Assembly: GCA_030152145.1 (NCBI GenBank)
Contig: JASLIL010000030.1
Coordinates: forward strand, 1 to 35,425
Length of the DNA: 35,425 nt
DNA from: Tissierellales bacterium
GTDB lineage: Bacteria; Bacillota; Clostridia; Tissierellales; JASKZW01
Direction of reading: 5' to 3'
A model generated the notes under the pieces. It did not search any database, was not told the DNA's origin, and saw only the letters and a program-made list of their open reading frames with translations. Positions 27,867 through 35,425 of the stretch are shown piece after piece (the stretch's first letter is position 1; each line of letters starts with the position of its first letter). The position numbers were made by a program, and so were the translations under genes.

Positions 27867-28862
27867 CTAAAGATATTGATTTAAAACTTTCTTCATAAAG
27901 TCTGGCCTTAAAAAAGATTCAATTACCCTAAAGGTATCCATATTTTTTATAGCCTTATTAGGATCATGGTATTCTATGTAGGCCTTTGAACACCAGCCAA
28001 AGGCTCTTATTAGAAGATAGGGTGTATAGAGTCTGACCCTTTCCTCTATAGACTTGTCCTCTGTTTTTAAGTTACTTATATAGGTCTTGAAAAAGTTCTT
28101 CCTGCCTTCCTCATCATATAAAAAATCTGTTTTCCAAAGGGTTGTAGTGGCTGCTAGAAACTGACTTAGGTCTTGACTAGGATCTGAAATAACTGGTTTT
28201 TCCCAGTCTATCAGGTAGTTCTCCCTGCCTATTATAAAGTTATTGGAATTTACCTCTGTATTATTTATAACCATCCACGGGTCCCTTAAAAAATATTCCT
28301 CCCTGTCTAGGTTCCTGTAAAGGTAGTCCAGATGCTTGTAGAATATATTCTTGGTCTCCTTGGATATTAAATCTGAATCCCAGCTGCTTTCCAGTAGCTT
28401 CTCCCCCTCCTCTATTCTGGCCTTAAAAAGCTTTTCCTCAGCTATAAAGTGGTCTTTCATAGAGTCAGTAACCTTAAGGGAGTGAATATTTGAAAAAATT
28501 TGGGCAGCAGCCTCAGAATCAGTTATGTAGTCCAGATGTCTTCCCTCTAGAAATTCCATTATTAAAAGGCCATTGGGAAAAAAATCCTTGGAATCATCAA
28601 GGTAAAGAGGCCTGGGAGTTACAAATGAACCCTTAAGGGCCTCCAAGGCTCCATACTCATAGGCTATCTGATTATCCAGGGCCAATTGACTGCCATAGTT
28701 AAGCCTAAAAACATATTTATGGGCTCCTGAAGATATTAAGAAATTTTGGTTGTATTCTCCCTGGGCCAAAAAATCTACCTTAAAATCACTTCCTAGATCA
28801 AGTTTTATCCTGTCCCTGTAAAGTTTTATGTAGTCTTCTACCTTTAATATTATATCTTTCAA
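27867..28862 (-). CDS. Choline-kinase/APH-like phosphotransferase with altered catalytic loop
   Basis: A 331-residue protein-kinase-like fold phosphotransferase related to aminoglycoside phosphotransferases and choline/ethanolamine kinases. ATP-site features are AQGEYNQNFLI (about 33-43), the lysine/arginine-strand YVFRLNYGS and the hinge LIMEFLEGR (about 100-108). The Brenner catalytic loop, normally HxDxxxxN, reads NTEVNSNN (about 201-208): His is Asn and the catalytic Asp is Glu, while the metal-binding Asn and the DWE Asp (219) remain. It may be an altered kinase or a binding protein. The TTG start at 28862 follows GGGAGG. It is 1 base after the DUF2064 gene, so translation is coupled. 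Confidence 0.82.
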   Translation of the reverse strand: MKDIILKVEDYIKLYRDRIKLDLGSDFKVDFLAQGEYNQNFLISSGAHKYVFRLNYGSQLALDNQIAYEYGALEALKGSFVTPRPLYLDDSKDFFPNGLLIMEFLEGRHLDYITDSEAAAQIFSNIHSLKVTDSMKDHFIAEEKLFKARIEEGEKLLESSWDSDLISKETKNIFYKHLDYLYRNLDREEYFLRDPWMVINNTEVNSNNFIIGRENYLIDWEKPVISDPSQDLSQFLAATTTLWKTDFLYDEEGRKNFFKTYISNLKTEDKSIEERVRLYTPYLLIRAFGWCSKAYIEYHDPNKAIKNMDTFRVIESFLRPDFMKKVLNQYL

Positions 28863-28863
28863 A

Positions 28864-29532
28864 CTAAAACCTCCCTAAGCTTTCTATATATTTTAATGTA
28901 TGTTCAGGTCTTCTTGATCCAGAAGACAGGATGGCCTTATAGAGCTTTAGAAGGTCCCTTTTATCATCTATATCTAGATTTTTATGACCCTCCTCATAGC
29001 TTAGGCCCCTGGCCTCTATTTCATCAATAGTCGCCCTAAAAACTGATTTTTCTCCCCAGGCATAGTCTCCCATAAAAAGAAAGCTGTGATAGGTTTTCAT
29101 GCCTATCATATAGTAGCCTCCATCATAGGTTGGAGATATGACTATATCCCTTCTGTCTAGGATTTCAAAGGCCTCATATATGTCCTCTTTTTGGATGCTG
29201 GGTATGTCTGTTCCTGTTAGTAGGACCTGGTCGTAGCCCAGGCTTAAAACCTCCTCTATGGCATTGCCCATCCTTAGGCCTAGGTCCTCTCCTGTCTGGG
29301 CTAGACTTGAAAAGCTATGGGGAACTAGGGGTTTTAAGATATGGTAGCCTTCCCTGGGAGTATAGCTTACAAATACATCTATATCCTTAAGGTCCTTGGC
29401 CATGGAAAACAGGTCCTTTAAGAAGGCCCTATGGATTTCTGCTGCTTCTTGGCCAGATAATACCTCCATTAATCTGGTATTGGTCCTGTCTGCTATGGGT
29501 ACTCTGGTCATTAGTATATATGCTCTCTTCAC
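28864..29532 (-). CDS. DUF2064 / TIGR04282-family glycosyltransferase-like protein
   Basis: A 222-residue GT-A-fold protein. The N-terminus (YILMTRVPIADRTNTRLM, about 5-22) corresponds to the family motif of basic residues with TRL that contacts a nucleotide phosphate. GTDIPSIQKEDIYEAFEIL (about 106-124) carries the metal-binding Asp, and ISPTYDGGYYMIG (about 132-144) is the family glycine-rich strand. The family is named for cyanobacterial arsenosugar gene clusters, but its fold is also close to nucleotidyltransferases such as CofC/MobA, so it could activate a sugar or alcohol phosphate. The GTG start overlaps the stop of the preceding glycosyltransferase by one base (TAGTG). Confidence 0.88.
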   Translation of the reverse strand: MKRAYILMTRVPIADRTNTRLMEVLSGQEAAEIHRAFLKDLFSMAKDLKDIDVFVSYTPREGYHILKPLVPHSFSSLAQTGEDLGLRMGNAIEEVLSLGYDQVLLTGTDIPSIQKEDIYEAFEILDRRDIVISPTYDGGYYMIGMKTYHSFLFMGDYAWGEKSVFRATIDEIEARGLSYEEGHKNLDIDDKRDLLKLYKAILSSGSRRPEHTLKYIESLGRF

Positions 29533-30206
29533 TAGCGCACCTCCCTATAGATTTCTTTAAGTTTCTCTGGATCTTCTCCCCTAAGGTAGAGGTACTTGAT
29601 CTTTTGCATATGTAGGAAAACCCTCAAGCTGCCTCCCTCCTTAAACCTTCTGGCAGAGCTGCCTATCTTAGTCCTTAGTTTTTTAACCCTACCAGCCTTG
29701 TGAAGTCTCAGGGAGAAATCAAAGTCCTCCATAAGTTCTATATCCTTATAGCCTCCTAGGCCATCAAATATATCCTTCCTAACAAATATGGCCTGGTCGC
29801 CAAATATCAGCTTTAAGACCCATCTTCTTAGGTTGGAGGTAAATGCTATGTAGCTAAGGACAAAGCTCTTGTAATCGTAGAAATATAGCTTGAAGCCACC
29901 TCCTATATAGCCAGCTCCTATAGCTTTTTCTATGTCCTTAAGAGAAGTTGGGGCTGGCCTGGAATCAGCATGGACAAACCATACTATATCTCCCTTGGCT
30001 AGGCTGGCTCCATAGTTCATCTGCCTTGCCCTACCTCTAGGCCCCTCCACTAGCTTTCCATATCTTCTTCCAATCTCCCGACTCCTGTCTTGGCTTCCTC
30101 CATCTACCACTATTATTTCCTTGTCCCCCTCCAGTTGGGCCAGGGCTTTTAAGCTGGCATCCAGGGCTTTTTCCTCATTTAAAACTGGTACTATTATTGA
30201 AATCAT
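29532..30206 (-). CDS. Family 2 glycosyltransferase (TIGR04283 type)
   Basis: A 224-residue GT2 enzyme that transfers a sugar from a nucleotide donor. It has the GT-A start SIIVPVLNEEKALDASLKAL, the donor-binding IIVVDGGSQDRS (about 31-42), the DxD-like metal site VHADSRP (about 77-83), the acceptor region FGDQAIFVRKDIF and the LMEDFDFSLRL motif (about 158-168). No membrane segment is evident; it is probably cytoplasmic and membrane-associated. TIGR04283 and TIGR04282 proteins are habitual neighbours, as here. TAAGGAG precedes the ATG, 3 bases after the ABC ATPase stop. Confidence 0.9.
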   Translation of the reverse strand: MISIIVPVLNEEKALDASLKALAQLEGDKEIIVVDGGSQDRSREIGRRYGKLVEGPRGRARQMNYGASLAKGDIVWFVHADSRPAPTSLKDIEKAIGAGYIGGGFKLYFYDYKSFVLSYIAFTSNLRRWVLKLIFGDQAIFVRKDIFDGLGGYKDIELMEDFDFSLRLHKAGRVKKLRTKIGSSARRFKEGGSLRVFLHMQKIKYLYLRGEDPEKLKEIYREVR

Positions 30207-30209
30207 AGT

Positions 30210-31217
30210 CTACTCCTTAAAATATATAAATCTTTCCTCAATAAAATCTAGACCTACTTCCTGACCTAACTGGTAGTCCAGCCTAGAATCAGAAACTAAT
30301 TCCAGCTCTAGCTGACCTAAGTCTAGCCTGTAGTAGCTTTTACTGCCAGCATACTTCTTGTCTAGGATTCTGGCTCTTCTTCCCCTGTCTGAAAAAACTA
30401 TATCCTCTGGTCTTATCATCAAAAGATAATCTCCATCTTCTTTAGAAGAGGGAAACTCAAGGCCCTGGCCCTTAAATATAAAGTCTTCTATTCTACCCTT
30501 AATATAGTTTTTCCTACCTAGAAAATCTGCTATATCCTTGGTCTTAGGCTCTTGATAGATCTTTCTGGGGCTGTCAAACTGAACTATTCTTCCATCTAGC
30601 ATAAGGGCTATCCTGTCTGACATTAGAAAGGCCTCTTCCTTGTCATGGGTTACTAGGATAGTGGTTATGGCCAGCTCCTTTTGAATCTGCCTTGTTAGCT
30701 CCCTAACTTCCTCCCTTAACTTCATATCCAGGTTGGAGAAGGGCTCATCCAGTAGTAGAACTTCTGGTTCTACTGCCAGGGCCCTGCCTAGGGCCACCCT
30801 TTGTTGCTGGCCTCCTGAAAGTTGGTTGGGATACTTACTGCCAAAGCCCTCTAGTCTTATTAGGGCCAATATTTCCCCTACCTTCCTGTCTATTTCCTGG
30901 CTAGTCTTTCCCATCATCTTTAGGCCAAATCCAATATTTTTGGCTACATTCATATGGGGAAATAGCCTGTAGTCTTGAAAGACTATTACTGTTCCTCTTT
31001 TTTCCATAGGTAGATCCAGTATTGACCTACCATCTAGAAAAACATCTCCCTTGTCAGGCCTTGTTATACCGGCTATATTTCTTAGGGTTGTAGTTTTTCC
31101 ACAGCCACTAGGCCCTAGGAGGGATATAAACTCCCCTTCCTCTATGGAAAGGTTTATGTCCCTTAGGACCTCTCTGTCAAAGGTCTTTGATATATTTTTT
31201 AATTCTAATTTTGCCAT
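30210..31217 (-). CDS. ABC transporter ATP-binding protein (YnjD-like/PotA type)
   Basis: The 335-residue ATPase of an importer. Motifs: Walker A LLGPSGCGKTTTLR (about 34-47), Q-loop VFQDYRLFPHM, signature LSGGQQQRVALGRAL (about 133-147), Walker B VLLLDEPFSNLD and the switch His in LVTHDKEEA. Residues from about 230 form a TOBE-type regulatory domain, as in PotA/CysA/FbpC families. AAAGGAGAT precedes the ATG. It is 11 bases after the second permease and 3 bases before the glycosyltransferase. It pairs with the two permeases and the YnjB-like receptor. Confidence 0.94.
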   Translation of the reverse strand: MAKLELKNISKTFDREVLRDINLSIEEGEFISLLGPSGCGKTTTLRNIAGITRPDKGDVFLDGRSILDLPMEKRGTVIVFQDYRLFPHMNVAKNIGFGLKMMGKTSQEIDRKVGEILALIRLEGFGSKYPNQLSGGQQQRVALGRALAVEPEVLLLDEPFSNLDMKLREEVRELTRQIQKELAITTILVTHDKEEAFLMSDRIALMLDGRIVQFDSPRKIYQEPKTKDIADFLGRKNYIKGRIEDFIFKGQGLEFPSSKEDGDYLLMIRPEDIVFSDRGRRARILDKKYAGSKSYYRLDLGQLELELVSDSRLDYQLGQEVGLDFIEERFIYFKE

Positions 31218-31228
31218 TTTAATCTCCT

Positions 31229-32032
31229 TTAATAAAAGAATTGCCCTTCCTTGTAAAACCTTTTTATAGCCCTTTCCATTAGGAGTAGGCAGACCATACC
31301 TGTGGCTATAAATACCAGGCTATAGACTGAACCTACCATCCTGTCTCCCCCTTGGATAAAGGGGAACATTAGCATGGGAAAGGTTACTACTCGCCCACCA
31401 CCTATTAAGTAGGTTAAAAAGTACTGGCTGAAAGATACTATAAAGATCATAGCTGCTGCCGAAAGAATTCCTGGTCCTACTAGGGGTAGGGTTATATAGA
31501 AAAAACTTTTAAGGGGGCCTGCCCCTAGGACTCTGGCTTGAATTTCCAGATCATCCCCTATGATTTGGAATACATTCTGTAGAATCTTCACCCCATAGGG
31601 TATGCCTGGTATTATCTGAATCAAGATTACACCTAGAGGCTTTCCTGCTAGGCCTAATCTTATAAAACTTAGGTGGATACCCATGGCTACTGCTACTGTT
31701 GGTACTATTATTGGTGCAAAGACCAGGATTTCAATTAGCTTCTTCCCCCTAAACTCATAGATTGCCAGAGCTTTGGCTGCTGGCAGGGATATTATAAGAG
31801 TTGTTAGGGTTACTACTAAGGATAGACCTATGCTTTTTACTAAGATCTTTAAGGACTTGCTTCTAGGGTTAAAAAAATGCTTCCAGCCCCTTAGACCAAG
31901 ATCTCCTGGCAAAAGCTTGGGCCAGGGCCAGTTCTTGCTAAAACTCCAGATTACTACTACCAGAAGAGGTAGGATTAGAAAGACTAGAAACAAGGCCAGT
32001 ATAAATCTATAGAATATTTTTTTCTCCTTCAC
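31229..32032 (-). CDS. ABC transporter permease (second subunit)
   Basis: A 267-residue integral membrane subunit of a binding-protein-dependent importer with about six helices. The EAA loop that contacts the ATPase is IQARVLGAGPLKSFFYITLPLVGPGIL (about 160-186, shown by its conserved G in LGAGP). The GTG start at 32032 follows GGGGTGAT. It is 4 bases after the first permease. In E. coli YnjC both permease halves are fused in one long chain; here they are two genes. Confidence 0.92.
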   Translation of the reverse strand: MKEKKIFYRFILALFLVFLILPLLVVVIWSFSKNWPWPKLLPGDLGLRGWKHFFNPRSKSLKILVKSIGLSLVVTLTTLIISLPAAKALAIYEFRGKKLIEILVFAPIIVPTVAVAMGIHLSFIRLGLAGKPLGVILIQIIPGIPYGVKILQNVFQIIGDDLEIQARVLGAGPLKSFFYITLPLVGPGILSAAAMIFIVSFSQYFLTYLIGGGRVVTFPMLMFPFIQGGDRMVGSVYSLVFIATGMVCLLLMERAIKRFYKEGQFFY

Positions 32033-32036
32033 CTTA

Positions 32037-32897
32037 TCACCCCTTATATTTTATTATTAGGTCATAGCTCTTCCTGTAAAGGTAGACCAATAGGAAGGAG
32101 GAGCCTGCTAGAATCATATTTATTACCATGGCATAGGGCCTGTTTTTCAAGTCTGGATTATTGTATTCCACATAGGCTTTTACTGGCAGAGCCTTGGGAT
32201 ATGTAGGCCCTAGTAAAAAGGGTAGCTCGTAGGCTCCAAAGGAGAAGGCAAATATAATGATAAAAGATGATAGGATGGTTGGTGCTATTAGAGGTAGGGT
32301 TACATGGAAGAAAACCTGCCTCTTCTTGGCCCCTAAATTTAGGGCAACCTCCCCTAGCCTGTCATTAATATTTTTTAGTATGCTGTAGCTTGTCATAGCT
32401 ATAAAGGGTATTTCCTTCCACATGTAGGCTACTATAATGCCTATGCCGTTTTTCTCATAGAGAAGGGAGGGAAAGGATTCCCATCTGTCTATAAGTCCTA
32501 GATTATATAAGATTCTTGCTAAAATTCCATTTTGTGTAAGTATATTTTGAACCAATAAAACTGCTACTATATGGGGAACTATAATGGGCAGCCTGTAAAG
32601 CTTCTCCCCTAGACCAGATCCTCCTAGCCTTAAAAGACTAAGGGCTAAAAGAACTCCCAGTACCACTGATATTACAGAAGATGTTAGGGAGGTGTAGAGA
32701 CTAAACTTAAAGGATTCTAGAAATTCAGGCATCTTTAAAAGCTCCCTATAGTATCTTAGGCTTATTTCCTCTAGACCCACTGCCTTAAAGTAGCCCAGAC
32801 TTTGCAGTAGGCCCATAAGTAGGCCTACTACGAAAATCCCTAGTATAAAGATTAGTACTGGTGTTAAAAGCAGGTAGGGCTTCAATTTTTCCTTCAC
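32037..32897 (-). CDS. ABC transporter permease (first subunit)
   Basis: A 286-residue permease with about six membrane helices, beginning LKPYLLLTPVLIFILGIFVV. The EAA loop is EVALNLGAKKRQVFFHVTLP (about 180-200). The GTG start overlaps the stop of the binding-protein gene (TAGTG at 32895-32899), which couples their translation. With the adjacent permease it forms the channel of the YnjBCD-like transporter. Confidence 0.92.
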   Translation of the reverse strand: MKEKLKPYLLLTPVLIFILGIFVVGLLMGLLQSLGYFKAVGLEEISLRYYRELLKMPEFLESFKFSLYTSLTSSVISVVLGVLLALSLLRLGGSGLGEKLYRLPIIVPHIVAVLLVQNILTQNGILARILYNLGLIDRWESFPSLLYEKNGIGIIVAYMWKEIPFIAMTSYSILKNINDRLGEVALNLGAKKRQVFFHVTLPLIAPTILSSFIIIFAFSFGAYELPFLLGPTYPKALPVKAYVEYNNPDLKNRPYAMVINMILAGSSFLLVYLYRKSYDLIIKYKG

Positions 32898-34177
32898 TAA
32901 TTAGACTCTCCCGGCACTGCTTCCATCCATATTTTTTCTATAATTGGTACTAGCTTAGCTGGCATTTCAGGAATTCTATGGTCCAGTAGAATATCTTGAG
33001 CCAGTGTAGCTTCTCCAAGCTCTACCTGGTCTAATACTTCCTTTTCTTCCTTGGAAATCTTATTGTTATCTATAACTGGCAGGTCTCCCCAGTTGCTTGG
33101 AACATACTTGGATGCTTGAACCTCAACTTCCAGTATATGGTTTATTAAAGCCAGTCCAGCCTCCCTATTTGATGCGTTAAAAGGCATGGCTACAAAGTGA
33201 GTATTTCCTACAGTTCCCTTGTCAAAGATAAAGGTTCTAGTAGTGTCCTTAAATTCCCCTGTATCTATCTTTCCTGATGCAGAGTTTGGATTGTAGGACA
33301 TGGTCATAAGAATTTCACCATCAGCATACATATTGTCAAGTAATTGTGATTCAGCAGGATAGGTAACCCCTTCCTTCCAAAGATAAGGTTTTAATTCTAG
33401 AAGATAGTCTATGGCTGGTTGTATAGCCTCTCTTACCACTTCCTCATCTGCCTCCATATCCATAAACTGCTCATAGCCTACTATATCCGATATAATATTT
33501 CTAACAAAAACTGAACCTGTAAAGTCTGGTAGGGCAGGATAGGTAAACTTTCCTGGATTCTCCTTGGCCCATTCCAATAATTCCTTGTGATCCCTTGGTG
33601 GATTATCTATTTTTTCGCTATCATAGGTAAATATAAATTGAGCCTTTCCGTAAGGAGACTCATAGCCCTCTGTTGGGTAGCCAAAGTCAAACTTTACATC
33701 ATCAGAGTCACCATCTACATTTTTAGCAAAGTTTGGTAGCTTATCTGTAATAGGGCCAAAAAGTAGGTCATTTTCCTTGGCTGTAAAAAAGTTCTCCCCA
33801 TTAATCCAAACAACATCTATGTCTCCATCTTCCTTATTTACCTGTTTCTCATTTAAAAGCTTATTTAAAATTTCATCAATATCCATTCCTACTCTGTTTA
33901 AAGTTATATCATATTTTTCCTTAAGGGAATCTGCTAGGTAGCCATCCACCCAATCATTGTACTGCTGGCTTCCACCCCAGCCATAAAAATTAACTGTTGT
34001 TCCCTTAGCATCTTCAAGAATAGTTTCCCATTCCTTATCTAATACTGACACTTGGTCTTCAGCCTTGTCCCCTGTCTTAGACCCTCCATTATTGCCACAA
34101 GCCACTGTTGATAGCATAAGTATTCCTATCAACAAAAATAAAATAGATTTTTTACTTCTTAATTTCTTCATCTGCAT
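32897..34177 (-). CDS. YnjB-like ABC substrate-binding lipoprotein
   Basis: A 426-residue extracytoplasmic receptor with a lipoprotein signal (KSILFLLIGILMLSTVACG, lipobox TVAC near residue 27). The mature part has the YnjB-type signature GTTVNFYGWGGSQQYNDWVD (about 60-79), then DIDVVWINGENFFTAKENDLLFG (split near 118-140) and ALPDFTGSVFVRNI. The ligand of YnjB proteins is not established. The ATG at 34177 lies 11 bases after AGGAGG. It overlaps the TVP38-type gene by 26 bases; a second ATG six bases on is a possible alternative start. Confidence 0.9.
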   Translation of the reverse strand: MQMKKLRSKKSILFLLIGILMLSTVACGNNGGSKTGDKAEDQVSVLDKEWETILEDAKGTTVNFYGWGGSQQYNDWVDGYLADSLKEKYDITLNRVGMDIDEILNKLLNEKQVNKEDGDIDVVWINGENFFTAKENDLLFGPITDKLPNFAKNVDGDSDDVKFDFGYPTEGYESPYGKAQFIFTYDSEKIDNPPRDHKELLEWAKENPGKFTYPALPDFTGSVFVRNIISDIVGYEQFMDMEADEEVVREAIQPAIDYLLELKPYLWKEGVTYPAESQLLDNMYADGEILMTMSYNPNSASGKIDTGEFKDTTRTFIFDKGTVGNTHFVAMPFNASNREAGLALINHILEVEVQASKYVPSNWGDLPVIDNNKISKEEKEVLDQVELGEATLAQDILLDHRIPEMPAKLVPIIEKIWMEAVPGESN

Positions 34178-34856
34178 TTTTTATTTTTCCTCCTAATCCT
34201 TTTTTCTCAAATATTTTTTTAAATATCAAGGAGCCTAGTAAAAGTGCCACTAGTAATCCAAGAGCTATATAAAAATCTCTGGATCCTATGTCTGTAGTCT
34301 TATCTCCCAGGTTGGTGTAAACAATTATTCCTGGAAAGGCCCCTATTAAGGTTGCCAGTCCAAAATCCCTATAGCTTACATTGGAAATTCCAGCACTGTA
34401 GCTAACTACCTTAAAGGGAAATAAGGGTATCAGCCTTAGAAGTAGGGTTATATTAAAACCTTCCTCCCTGGTCTTACTGTCAAAGGCTACTATATCCTTC
34501 TTTATAAACTTTTTTACAACTTCCTTTCCAAGTTTTCTGGCCATAAAAAACTCAATGCTGGCACCTATAAATGAACCTATAGATGTTAATATGGTTCCCT
34601 TTACCAAACCAAACACCATTCCACCTGCCATAACAACTACAGCATCTGGAAATACCACTACAGCTAGAAGGGCCATTATAAGTAAATATATAATAGGGGC
34701 CCAAACCCCATAGGACTGAACATATTCCTTGATTTCATTGGCATCCACATTCTTTAGGACACCTGATCTGTGAACTATAAGGGCAAAGACTGCCACAAGC
34801 ACCAGACCTATCAAGGAGCTTATAAATTTTCTATTATCTTCCCTAGTATTTTCCAT
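34152..34856 (-). CDS. TVP38/TMEM64 (VTT domain) membrane protein
   Basis: A 234-residue DedA-superfamily protein with about five or six helices. The VTT domain is visible in VFGLVKGTILTSIGSFIGASIEFFMARKLG (about 80-110, with the conserved FG and G-x-x-x-G pattern) and in RLIPLFPFKVVSYSAGISNVSYRDF (about 140-165). The C-terminus is a lysine-rich cytoplasmic tail. Bacterial relatives act in lipid scrambling, undecaprenyl-phosphate recycling or stress resistance. E. coli YdjX and YdjZ are of this family and sit just upstream of ynjBCD. GGTGAT precedes the ATG, 8 bases after the Fe-S gene. Confidence 0.92.
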   Translation of the reverse strand: MENTREDNRKFISSLIGLVLVAVFALIVHRSGVLKNVDANEIKEYVQSYGVWAPIIYLLIMALLAVVVFPDAVVVMAGGMVFGLVKGTILTSIGSFIGASIEFFMARKLGKEVVKKFIKKDIVAFDSKTREEGFNITLLLRLIPLFPFKVVSYSAGISNVSYRDFGLATLIGAFPGIIVYTNLGDKTTDIGSRDFYIALGLLVALLLGSLIFKKIFEKKGLGGKIKNADEEIKK

Positions 34857-34864
34857 TTCATCAC

Positions 34865-35425
34865 CTAATATCTATTAAATTTAATCCTACCTTTAAATCT
34901 ATTTGACCACTTTAATAGAAGAGTCATATCCTCTTGATTAAAAGACTTATATATTTCATCATTAAAAAGTAGATCCAATATATGAATAGCCTTCTTGCCA
35001 CCAGCCTTCATAGATTCAACACATTCTTCACAGTAGGTAACTATAACTTCCTCTGGTTTTTCCTCAGCCCTAGCCCTTCTTCTCCTATTGGCTAAGTCTG
35101 GCCTTGAAATTCCAACCATACCTCCTGAACCACAGCAAAGGGTCCTCCTTCTATTAAAGTTCATCTCAGAATACTTAAAGCCCATATCCTCCAGGGCCCT
35201 TCTAGCCCCTTGATGAACTCTATCTATATCCCTAGTAGGGCAGGGGTCGTGAAGCAGCAGCTCAAAATTATAGTCCCTAGCAATCCCCTTCCTAGCCTCA
35301 GGGATTCCCTCTTGTAAAACCAACTCCCAAATAGTCTTTACCTTTAGGTAGCTTGTATTTTCCTTTATGGTCTTATAGCAGTTTAGGCAGGCCACTATAA
35401 CTGTATCCACTCCCTTACTGGAAAA
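34865..35425 (-). CDS. CCG-domain Fe-S oxidoreductase (partial, runs off the window)
   Basis: The C-terminal 186 residues of a cysteine-rich CCG-domain protein like those in heterodisulfide reductase subunit B/D and glycolate oxidase iron-sulfur subunits. The frame is open to the window edge, and the GTG at 35410 lies inside a conserved stretch (SKGVDTVIVACLNCYKTI), so the real start is beyond 35425. The HDPCPTRDIDR segment and the CCGSGG motif form one half, and TYCEECVESM completes the cysteine set. Such domains bind an unusual 4Fe-4S cluster and handle thiols/disulfides or electron transfer. It is upstream of the TVP38-type gene in the same operon. Confidence 0.88.
   Translation of the reverse strand, partial: FSSKGVDTVIVACLNCYKTIKENTSYLKVKTIWELVLQEGIPEARKGIARDYNFELLLHDPCPTRDIDRVHQGARRALEDMGFKYSEMNFNRRRTLCCGSGGMVGISRPDLANRRRRARAEEKPEEVIVTYCEECVESMKAGGKKAIHILDLLFNDEIYKSFNQEDMTLLLKWSNRFKGRIKFNRY

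Noticed and set aside
28864..30206. Arsenosugar biosynthesis cluster
   Set aside because: The two glycosyltransferase-like proteins belong to families with that name, but no arsenite methyltransferase or radical-SAM ArsS partner is in the window.

Overview
The window looks like a chromosome segment of a low-GC, Gram-positive anaerobe, most likely a Clostridia/Tissierellia-type Firmicute. The reasons are the long Bacillus-type SRP RNA with an Alu domain, strong AGGAGG/GGTGAT ribosome binding sites with frequent TTG and GTG starts, a CtsR operator, a FeoABC iron system, clostridial-type nicotinate phosphoribosyltransferase and AGA/AGG/CTA-rich codon use. Species placement is inference; there is no 16S gene here.

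Layout. 1-3.5 kb: an unknown secreted protein and the conserved dnaX-ybaB-recR operon, all on the minus strand. 3.6-5.2 kb: a divergent AbgT-family transporter. 5.2-5.7 kb: tRNA-Ser(GGA) followed at once by the SRP RNA, from one strong promoter and ending at one terminator. 5.7-9.1 kb: a plus-strand group of phasin-like protein, UbiB-type kinase and a zinc-ribbon/TPR/SH3 membrane protein. 9.2-10.7 kb: pncB behind a strong promoter with a palindrome over its predicted start point. 10.7-13.9 kb: a segment with an oligopeptide-binding lipoprotein, a formamidase-family enzyme and the 3' remnant of an amino-acid permease; it lies between two 51-bp near-identical direct repeats that copy the end of pncB and its terminator. 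13.96-17.5 kb: the CtsR-type dnaJ-like/clpB heat-shock operon. 17.5-20.2 kb: a P1-family peptidase, a D-Ala-D-Ala carboxypeptidase and a small unknown protein. 20.2-23.1 kb: copper operon copA-copZ-csoR with a CsoR-like operator. 23.2-25.7 kb: Fur-type feoA-feoB-feoC operon. 25.8-26.15 kb: a promoter-to-terminator unit without a credible ORF, which folds into a 20-bp long-range helix enclosing a cytosine-depleted loop; it is a candidate unknown RNA.

26.4-35.4 kb: a tightly packed minus-strand operon that enters from beyond the right edge. Its order is Fe-S CCG-domain protein, TVP38/TMEM64 membrane protein, YnjB-like binding lipoprotein, two permeases, ABC ATPase, TIGR04283-type glycosyltransferase, DUF2064 (TIGR04282) protein, choline-kinase-like phosphotransferase, CDP-alcohol phosphatidyltransferase, CobU-like kinase/guanylyltransferase and a DUF1622 membrane protein. 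It shares its core with the uncharacterised E. coli ydjXYZ-ynjABCDEF region: TVP38/TMEM64, Fe-S protein, YnjBCD transporter and a CDP-alcohol phosphatidyltransferase. Here that core is joined to a set of enzymes that could phosphorylate, nucleotide-activate, glycosylate and lipid-attach an imported small molecule. This is the best candidate in the window for an undescribed system.
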